Of a stretch of 64,000 bases of DNA, positions 57,499-64,000 are shown one piece after another. The position numbers were made by a program, and so were the translations under genes. Source of the stretch: Pantoea cypripedii (GTDB lineage Bacteria > Pseudomonadota > Gammaproteobacteria > Enterobacterales > Enterobacteriaceae); the NCBI RefSeq assembly GCF_002095535.1, contig NZ_MLJI01000001.1:1601832-1665831 (forward strand). The letters run 5' to 3'. How positions within the stretch are numbered: the stretch's first letter is position 1; each line of letters opens with the position of its first letter. Under the pieces are notes generated by a model. It ran no database searches. It was not told where the DNA came from and was given only the letters and a program-made list of their open reading frames with translations.

Positions 57499-57523
57499 AA
57501 AAAACCCCGGACTGGCCGGGGTT
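57499..57523 (-). terminator. Terminator of rne
   Basis: An eight-base-pair stem AACCCCGG / CCGGGGTT with loop ACTGG; on the minus strand it is followed by TTTTTT, about 19 bases past the rne stop. Confidence 0.92.
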
Positions 57524-57541
57524 GGTTTCAGAGCTGTTCGC

Positions 57542-60500
57542 TTAGATGCTTTCCGGCTTGGTTGCCGGAGCGGTAGACTGATGCGTGGCGCTATGCCCGC
57601 CAGCCGAGCCACGACCTGCAAACTCAAACGGCGGACGCACCCAGTCGCTGTGGCGAACCGGTTCAGGTTGCCATGCCGGTGCCGGTGCTTTGGTCATCGG
57701 CGCTGAAGCAAAGTGCTTCCAGCGGGTTTCAGCGTTATTCAGCGCGACATCGCGAGCGGCAACCGGAGCCTGAGGTTCCGCAACGGGTTGCTGCGGTTCG
57801 TCTGCAGCGACCGGTGCAGCCAGCACTTCTTCCACCTGGGCGACAACTTCTGGCGTCACTTCAGCAGGAGCCACAGCTGCGGTGGTTACGGCTTCATCGA
57901 CTTCGGCGGCAACGTCAACTACCGGTTCAGCCTGTGCTGCTGTTTCCTGCGCAATCACTTCATCTGCCGCTGAAATCACCGCCGGTTCTTCATTGACCGA
58001 CGTTTCAATCGGGCTGGTGTCATCGGTATTCACCACCGGCACTTCAGTGTGCGCCTGCGGTTCAGCCTGATGTACAACAGCTTCGGCACTCGGTTCCGCA
58101 ACCACTTCCTGTGCCACTTCAGCACTGGCTGGCAGGGCAACGGCAGCAGCGGTCTCTTCACGGCTGTAGTCTGGCGTCTCGTTTACCACATCCTGAACAG
58201 CCTGTTCTTCAACGGGCTGAGCCACCGGATAACGTACCCAGACTTTACCCGAGGCCATTTCCGGCGATGCAGAGGCGGTAGCCAGCGGCATGGCGGATTG
58301 GGTCGGATAACGCTCATCACGATAACGACGACGGCGCTGACCACTGACGCGCAGGTGACGCGGCGAACGACGTGAACGACGCGGCATATTGGCGCTATCA
58401 CGGTTCTCGTTATCATCCTGGTCATCATTAACCGCTTCAGGTTCTTCATTGAGCGGCGCACGCGGCGTGGTTTCAACCGGTGTTTCGCTAACCAGCGGCG
58501 CAACGGTTTCTGCTACGGCGTTTTCGTCACCAAAGCGCACTTTCTGCGTCAGCTGACGGGGTTTACGACGCGGCATCACCTGAACGCGTTCTTCTTCCTG
58601 AGCAACGGATTCATCAACGACATCAGCCTGAACAATCGGCTCAGCGGCTTTCTGCTCCTGCTGCTGGGCACGTTTCTCTTCCTGACGACGACGCTGGCGC
58701 TCAGCACGCTGTTCACGGCGCTGTTGCTGCTGTTCTTCACGCTGCTGGCGAGCTTCTTCGCTCTGTACCGGGCTACGTTCTTCACGCGGCTCGTTCTGAC
58801 GTTTGTTGCGACGGTTTTCCGTGGTCTCACGTGCTTCGCGTGGTTCACGCTGTTCACGTGGCTCACGCTGGTCACGTGCTTCACGTACCGGTGCATTCTC
58901 ACCGTTGCGCGGTGTGCGTTCACGGCGGTTATTACGACGGTTGTTGCGACGTTCGCCACGCGGCTGAGTGTTTTCACCTTCAGCAGCTTTACTTTCCGGT
59001 TGCTCACTGGCCGCCGGCGCTGCAGCAGGTGCGTCACCCACAAACAGTTTCTTCAGACCACCCAGCAGGCGCGCCATAAAGCCGGTTGAGGCTGCCGGTG
59101 CGACGGCGGTTGCTGTTGCTTTGGCTTTCGGCTCGGCTTTCACTACCGGCGTGATTTCTTCATCCGCTTCAACCGGTGCAGGTGGTGCATCCGGCATCAC
59201 AAAGGCAGCGAGAGCAGGTTGCTCAGGGCGACGGCGCTCGGCCTGTTCTTCTTCTGAAGGCAGCGCCATTTCTGCTTCATGCAACTTCGGCAGGTGATAG
59301 CTCAGCGTCTGAGTTTCTTCGCCTTTACGCACACGCAGCACGGAGTAGTGCGGGGTTTCCATCTGATCGTTTGGCACGATGATGGCGCGAACACCACCCT
59401 GGCGCTTCTCAATTGCGCTTACCGCATCACGTTTCTCGTTCAGCAGGTAAGAGGCAACCGGTACCGGCACAATGGCATGAACTTCTTTGGTGTTGTCTTT
59501 CAGCGCTTCTTCTTCAATCAGACGCAGAATTGACAGCGACAGCGATTCGTTATCACGGATGGTGCCAGTACCGCTACAGCGCGGGCACACGTGATGACTG
59601 GATTCACCCAGTGACGGGCTGAGGCGCTGACGTGACATCTCCAGCAGGCCAAAGCGAGAAATATGGCTGATCTGGATACGCGCGCGATCCTGGCGAACGG
59701 CTTCACGCAGACGGTTTTCCACCGCGCGCTGATGGCGTACTGGCGTCATATCGATAAAGTCGATTACGATCAGGCCGCCAAGGTCACGCAGACGCAGCTG
59801 ACGAGCGATTTCGTCGGCGGCTTCCAGGTTGGTATTGAAAGCCGTCTCTTCGATATCACCGCCGCGGGTGGCGCGTGCGGAGTTGATATCAATCGCAGTC
59901 AGTGCTTCGGTGCTGTCGATAACAATAGAACCGCCGGATGGCAGACGCACTTCACGCTGGAAGGCGGATTCAATTTGCGATTCGATTTGGTAGTGGCTGA
60001 ACAGCGGGATTTCACCGGTGTACAGTTTGATTTTGCTACTGAAATCCGGACGACCCAGAGCAGCGATATGCTGACGTGCCAGCTCCAGCACTTTTGGGTT
60101 ATCGATAAGAATCTCACCGATATCCTGACGCAGATAGTCGCGGAAGGCGCGAACGATCACGTTGCTTTCCTGATGGATCAGGAAGGGGGCCGGACGGTTT
60201 TCCGCCGCTTTCTTGATCGCTTCCCAGTGTTTCAGGCGGAAGCTTAAGTCCCACTGCAGCGATTCGGCAGATTTGCCCACGCCCGCGGTACGCACAATCA
60301 GACCCATGCCTTCCGGCAGTTCCAGGGCTGACAACGCTTCTTTCAGCTCAGTGCGATCATCACCTTCAATACGGCGCGAAATACCACCCGCACGCGGGTT
60401 GTTCGGCATCAGCACCAGGTAGCTACCGGCCAGCGAAATAAAGGTTGTCAGTGCTGCCCCTTTATTACCGCGTTCCTCTTTATCAATCTGAACGATAACT

Positions 60501-60796
60501 TCCTGGCCTTCACGCAGCACATCTTTGATGTTGGGACGTCCGTGCGCATTGTAATTAGCGGGGAAATATTCGCGGGAGATTTCTTTCAGAGGGAGAAAAC
60601 CGTGACGCTCAGCACCGTAATCAACAAACGCAGCTTCCAGGCTGGGTTCAATACGGGTGATTTTACCTTTGTAGATGTTGGCTTTTTTCTGTTCGTGTCC
60701 GGGGCTTTCGATATCCAGATCGTACAGACGTTGACCGTCAACCAGGGCAACGCGCAACTCCTCCTGCTGAGTTGCGTTAATTAACATTCTTTTCAT
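57542..60796 (-). CDS. rne: Ribonuclease E
   Basis: A 1084-residue endoribonuclease, the core of the RNA degradosome. The N-terminal catalytic half (S1 domain ~35–125, DNase I-like domain with [11 protein letters not shown] near 303 and IVIDFIDM near 346, and the zinc-link CPRCSGTG near 404) is almost the same as E. coli. The C-terminal half is disordered: an amphipathic membrane-binding segment near [15 protein letters not shown], Arg-rich RNA-binding stretches, and an Ala/Val/Glu-rich tail ending in a probable polynucleotide phosphorylase-binding site. A ~570-base leader suggests autocontrol. Confidence 0.97.
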   Translation of the reverse strand: MKRMLINATQQEELRVALVDGQRLYDLDIESPGHEQKKANIYKGKITRIEPSLEAAFVDYGAERHGFLPLKEISREYFPANYNAHGRPNIKDVLREGQEVIVQIDKEERGNKGAALTTFISLAGSYLVLMPNNPRAGGISRRIEGDDRTELKEALSALELPEGMGLIVRTAGVGKSAESLQWDLSFRLKHWEAIKKAAENRPAPFLIHQESNVIVRAFRDYLRQDIGEILIDNPKVLELARQHIAALGRPDFSSKIKLYTGEIPLFSHYQIESQIESAFQREVRLPSGGSIVIDSTEALTAIDINSARATRGGDIEETAFNTNLEAADEIARQLRLRDLGGLIVIDFIDMTPVRHQRAVENRLREAVRQDRARIQISHISRFGLLEMSRQRLSPSLGESSHHVCPRCSGTGTIRDNESLSLSILRLIEEEALKDNTKEVHAIVPVPVASYLLNEKRDAVSAIEKRQGGVRAIIVPNDQMETPHYSVLRVRKGEETQTLSYHLPKLHEAEMALPSEEEQAERRRPEQPALAAFVMPDAPPAPVEADEEITPVVKAEPKAKATATAVAPAASTGFMARLLGGLKKLFVGDAPAAAPAASEQPESKAAEGENTQPRGERRNNRRNNRRERTPRNGENAPVREARDQREPREQREPREARETTENRRNKRQNEPREERSPVQSEEARQQREEQQQQRREQRAERQRRRQEEKRAQQQEQKAAEPIVQADVVDESVAQEEERVQVMPRRKPRQLTQKVRFGDENAVAETVAPLVSETPVETTPRAPLNEEPEAVNDDQDDNENRDSANMPRRSRRSPRHLRVSGQRRRRYRDERYPTQSAMPLATASASPEMASGKVWVRYPVAQPVEEQAVQDVVNETPDYSREETAAAVALPASAEVAQEVVAEPSAEAVVHQAEPQAHTEVPVVNTDDTSPIETSVNEEPAVISAADEVIAQETAAQAEPVVDVAAEVDEAVTTAAVAPAEVTPEVVAQVEEVLAAPVAADEPQQPVAEPQAPVAARDVALNNAETRWKHFASAPMTKAPAPAWQPEPVRHSDWVRPPFEFAGRGSAGGHSATHQSTAPATKPESI

Positions 60797-61369
60797 CTTG
60801 ACTTACTCGTTATTCTCTCATGAGTGACAAAGCTGCGGGCATCGTTACCCTGGACGAGAATCAACCGATGGCCCCGTGTCATTAATGCACTGACGTCAAC
60901 CTCACGGTTGTCGGCGGCTAAAGGGGCGCAAATCTTGTCGGTGGCCTGTTTTTCATAAGGAAATCCAGCGCCTGAAGGTGGAAGTGCTACTCGATTATTC
61001 AAAAATCCACACATCCCAGTCTGTCGTCCTGGCTGCAACCCGCAGCCCGCTAAGTGCCTGATTTAACATTACGTCTTACGCCATTGCTGCGTGTCCGTTT
61101 AATCCGGCAAAATGACTTATTTCGCTCTTTTTCCATCCTGAATCTTTCCAGGACAGAAACCCCTGCATTATTCCATTGCTAGCCTTCATATAGCAAGGCG
61201 ACTTTTGCCGAGCTGTGAAGTTTATTCATCCTTAACCTGTTCATTTGCAGGGCTAATCATCGCAACGCTGAAAAAGACAGCATTTCGTCCGTTTCAGCAA
61301 GCGACCTGAGAGAGTTAAGCACAGAAAAAGGGGTGGCGCTATCCAGGGACACTATTTAGAATCGCCGCC
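60797..61369. promoter_or_regulatory. Divergent rne / rluC region with the long rne leader
   Basis: No gene is supported in these 573 bases; an 81-codon minus frame here has no recognisable product. In E. coli rne has a 361-base structured 5' leader through which RNase E controls its own mRNA, and a long leader is likely here too. The sequence just ahead of rne (ATAACGAGTAAGTCAAG) looks like the enteric ribosome site. The rluC promoter should lie in the last 100 bases. Confidence 0.6.
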
Positions 61370-62326
61370 ATGAAAACTGAGAATCCTGGCGTACAATTTG
61401 TCGCCATCACGGCTGAAAATGCCGGACAACGAATTGATAACTTTTTGCGCACCCATTTGAAGGGGGTGCCGAAAAGTATGATTTATCGCATTCTGCGTAA
61501 GGGCGAAGTGCGGGTAAATAAAAAGCGCATCAAACCCGAATATAAGCTGGAAGAGGGTGATGAACTGCGTATCCCGCCAGTCCGCGTTGCGGAGCGGGAA
61601 GAACAGGCATTGTCACCCAAGCTGGAAAAAGTGGCTTCGCTGGCGGATGCCATCCTCTATGAAGATGATTATTTACTGGTACTGAATAAACCCTCCGGCA
61701 CAGCGGTGCATGGCGGCAGCGGCCTGAGCTTTGGCGTCATTGAAGGGTTGCGTGCGTTGCGTCCGGAAGCTCGCTTCCTTGAGCTGGTGCATCGACTGGA
61801 TCGTGACACCTCCGGTATTTTACTGGTGGCGAAAAAACGTTCAGCACTCCGTTCCCTGCACGAACAACTGCGTGAAAAGGGAATGCAAAAAGATTACCTG
61901 GCACTGGTGCAGGGTGACTGGCCTTCACACCTGAAAGTGGTCCAGGCACCGTTGCTGAAAAATATCCTGCAAAGTGGCGAGCGCGTGGTGCGCGTCAGTG
62001 CGGAAGGCAAACCCTCCGAAACACGCTTCAAAGTTGAGGAGCGCTTTGGTTTTGCTACCCTGGTAAAAGCCAGTCCGGTAACTGGCCGTACCCACCAGAT
62101 TCGCGTTCATACGCTACATGCGGGCCATCCTATTGCCTTTGACGATCGCTACGGTGAACGTGAATTTGATCGCCAGCTGGCATCGACCGGGCTTTCTCGC
62201 CTGTTCCTGCATGCCGCTGCGCTGACCTTTACTCACCCGAACACCGGCGAGACGCTGCGCATGGAAGCGCCGCTTGACGGCGCTTTGAAGCATTGTCTGG
62301 CGCAGTTACGCCAGAAAAAAGCCTGA
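61370..62326 (+). CDS. rluC: 23S rRNA pseudouridine synthase C
   Basis: A 318-residue RluA-family enzyme that converts U955, U2504 and U2580 of 23S rRNA to pseudouridine. It has an N-terminal S4 RNA-binding domain ([50 protein letters not shown]) and a catalytic domain with HRLDRDTSG, Asp at ~144. RTHQIRVH is the second conserved box. Divergent from rne as in E. coli. Confidence 0.96.
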   Translation: MKTENPGVQFVAITAENAGQRIDNFLRTHLKGVPKSMIYRILRKGEVRVNKKRIKPEYKLEEGDELRIPPVRVAEREEQALSPKLEKVASLADAILYEDDYLLVLNKPSGTAVHGGSGLSFGVIEGLRALRPEARFLELVHRLDRDTSGILLVAKKRSALRSLHEQLREKGMQKDYLALVQGDWPSHLKVVQAPLLKNILQSGERVVRVSAEGKPSETRFKVEERFGFATLVKASPVTGRTHQIRVHTLHAGHPIAFDDRYGEREFDRQLASTGLSRLFLHAAALTFTHPNTGETLRMEAPLDGALKHCLAQLRQKKA

Positions 62327-62330
62327 TCGT

Positions 62331-62363
62331 GGCAGGCATCAACTCAATGGGTTGATGCCTGCC
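62331..62363. terminator. Convergent hairpin between rluC and yceF, overlapping the yceF stop
   Basis: GGCAGGCATCAAC and GTTGATGCCTGCC form a perfect thirteen-base-pair stem with a seven-base loop. It spans the last codons and stop of yceF. No T-tract is present on either side. Confidence 0.55.
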
Positions 62364-62923
62364 TCGCGCAACATCTCATTCAGCGCAATCAACGGTAAGC
62401 CAATCAACGCATTGGGATCACGTCCTTCCAGCCGTTCAAACAAACAAATGCCAAGACCTTCGCTTTTGAAGCTGCCTGCGCATTGCAAAGGTTGTTCTTT
62501 TGCGACGTAAGCGGCGATTTCTGCCTTAGTCAGGTCACGAAAATGCACCGTAAAGGGTTCACAGCATAAAAATTGTTGTGCGCTCTGCGGCTGGATCAAC
62601 GCTAACCCGGTATAGAAGGTGATTGCCTTGCCGCTGGCCGCAGCCAGCTGGCATCGTGCGTTCTCCTCGGTATGTGGCTTACCGGTGATGTTGCCATCCA
62701 GCAGGCAAACCTGATCGGAACCAATGATCCAGCGATCCGGATATTGTTCAGCCAGCGCCTGGGCTTTCGCCAGCGCCAGCCGTTGCACCAGCGCTTCCGC
62801 TGCCTCTCCGGGGAGCGGTGCTTCATCGGTATGTGGTGCCGCGCAGATAAAAGGCAGGCCAAGCTTGCTCAATAAAGCCTGACGGAACGGAGAAGTTGAG
62901 GCTAAAACCAGCGGTGTCATCAT
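62339..62923 (-). CDS. yceF: 7-methyl-GTP pyrophosphatase (Maf-like YceF)
   Basis: A 194-residue Maf/HAM1-like house-cleaning pyrophosphatase. [21 protein letters not shown], the metal-binding [13 protein letters not shown] and the later [11 protein letters not shown] and [12 protein letters not shown] match YceF rather than the Maf dTTP/UTP type. E. coli YceF prefers 7-methyl-GTP. ATG at 62923; the second ATG at 62920 is equally plausible. Confidence 0.93.
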   Translation of the reverse strand: MMTPLVLASTSPFRQALLSKLGLPFICAAPHTDEAPLPGEAAEALVQRLALAKAQALAEQYPDRWIIGSDQVCLLDGNITGKPHTEENARCQLAAASGKAITFYTGLALIQPQSAQQFLCCEPFTVHFRDLTKAEIAAYVAKEQPLQCAGSFKSEGLGICLFERLEGRDPNALIGLPLIALNEMLREAGINPLS

Positions 62924-63025
62924 TTTTTTTCAGAATAGATAGCGTAAAGGTGACAGTCATTTTAAACTGTGCGCCGCACTGGATGCGACTAACGGGTGAA
63001 AGATGCCGTGAAACGGCCTTTTTCT

Positions 63026-63054
63026 TTGACTCTATGACGTTACAAAGTTAATAT
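63026..63054 (+). promoter_or_regulatory. Strong sigma-70 promoter very close to the yceD start
   Basis: TTGACT (63026–63031) and TAATAT (63049–63054) with the ideal 17-base spacer. The expected start of transcription is ~63061, only a few bases before ATG 63064. Confidence 0.85.
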
Positions 63055-63063
63055 TCGCGCCCT

Positions 63064-63770
<707 letters not shown>

Positions 63771-63796
63771 TTCTTGCGGTTACGCAAGGCGATACT

Positions 63797-64000
63797 TTGA
63801 CACGTTTGACCCTGGCAATAGATGCCATGGGCGGGGACTTCGGTCCCTGCGTGACAGTGCCTGCAGTCTTGCAGGCACTGGCCTCTCATTCGCACCTGAT
63901 TATCCTTCTGGTCGGCAATCCCGACATCATCACGCCATTACTTGCCAAAGCGGATTCCTCTGTACTGGAGCGTTTGCGGGTTATTCCTGCGGAATCGGTT
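63797..64000 (+). CDS. plsX: Phosphate acyltransferase PlsX (5' part; runs off the window)
   Basis: The first 68 codons of PlsX, which makes acyl-phosphate from acyl-ACP for phospholipid synthesis. The start [28 protein letters not shown] carries the family's [11 protein letters not shown]. The start codon is TTG at 63797 with AAGGCG ahead, and an early second start is not needed. It lies 26 bases after rpmF. The window ends inside the gene. Confidence 0.95.
   Translation, partial: MTRLTLAIDAMGGDFGPCVTVPAVLQALASHSHLIILLVGNPDIITPLLAKADSSVLERLRVIPAESV

Noticed and set aside
58576..59043. Long alternative frames inside the rne C-terminal half
   Set aside because: These are shadows of low-complexity, Arg/Ala-rich RNase E coding sequence.
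60793..61038. 81-codon minus frame in the rne leader, possible upstream coding region
   Set aside because: It overlaps the rne start and has no family likeness; the region is better explained as the structured rne leader.

Overview
The window looks like a chromosomal stretch of an enterobacterium, most likely a member of the Erwiniaceae (Pantoea/Erwinia/Mixta type). Protein by protein, the right two thirds follow the E. coli order clsC–opgC–opgGH–yceK–msyB–lpxL–trhO–yceI–yceJ–solA–bssS–dinI–pyrC–yceB–grxB–mdtH–rimJ–yceH–mviM–murJ–flgNMA–flgBCDEFGHIJKL–rne–rluC–yceF–yceD–rpmF–plsX. The flanks and accessory content differ from E. coli. No rRNA, tRNA, CRISPR array, insertion sequence or prophage was seen. 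The species call is inference from gene content only.

Left accessory part (1–22,700). It opens with the 3' end of a large FG-GAP/adhesin-like protein whose start lies outside the window. Next come a SulP anion transporter, a YmgB/AriR-type small biofilm regulator, a MarR-type regulator with a clear palindromic operator, and a small lipoprotein. A tightly overlapping 16-gene operon (5,225–18,622) follows, reading apeC to apeR in the order of the aryl polyene (APE) pigment clusters. It holds two acyl carrier proteins, a ketosynthase with its chain-length factor, a second FabF-like ketosynthase, a ketoreductase, two dehydratases, an aryl-acid-activating ligase, a thioesterase, acyltransferases, a glycosyltransferase, and LolA/MMPL/lipoprotein export parts. 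No aryl methyltransferase or aromatic ammonia-lyase lies with it. Downstream are a Fur-boxed TonB-dependent siderophore receptor, two tiny membrane proteins and a GH1-like glycosidase with a Gln at the expected acid/base position. In E. coli, as I recall, the curli (csg) genes sit just left of clsC. Here that place is taken by APE and adhesin genes, so the site seems to be a swap point for biofilm and surface functions.

Middle part (22,850–45,680). Envelope and housekeeping genes: cardiolipin synthase ClsC, osmoregulated periplasmic glucan synthesis and succinylation (OpgG, OpgH, OpgC), lauroyl transfer to lipid A (LpxL), tRNA hydroxylase TrhO, dihydroorotase PyrC with PurR-type control, SOS gene dinI with a full LexA box, glutaredoxin 2, ribosomal acetylase RimJ, and lipid II flippase MurJ. 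An AT-rich 560-base gap stands where E. coli has mdtG. Small unnamed genes occur beside msyB and between bssS and dinI.

Flagellar part (45,800–57,390). The flgN/flgM/flgA genes read left and the flgB–flgL genes read right, covering rod, hook, rings, cap and junction proteins. Textbook sigma-28 promoters lie before flgM and flgK.

Right end (57,540–64,000). RNase E with a long leader, RluC, the YceF nucleotide pyrophosphatase, then yceD–rpmF–plsX leading into fatty acid and phospholipid synthesis; plsX runs off the end. A bimodular REP-like palindrome pair follows both the ape operon and murJ.
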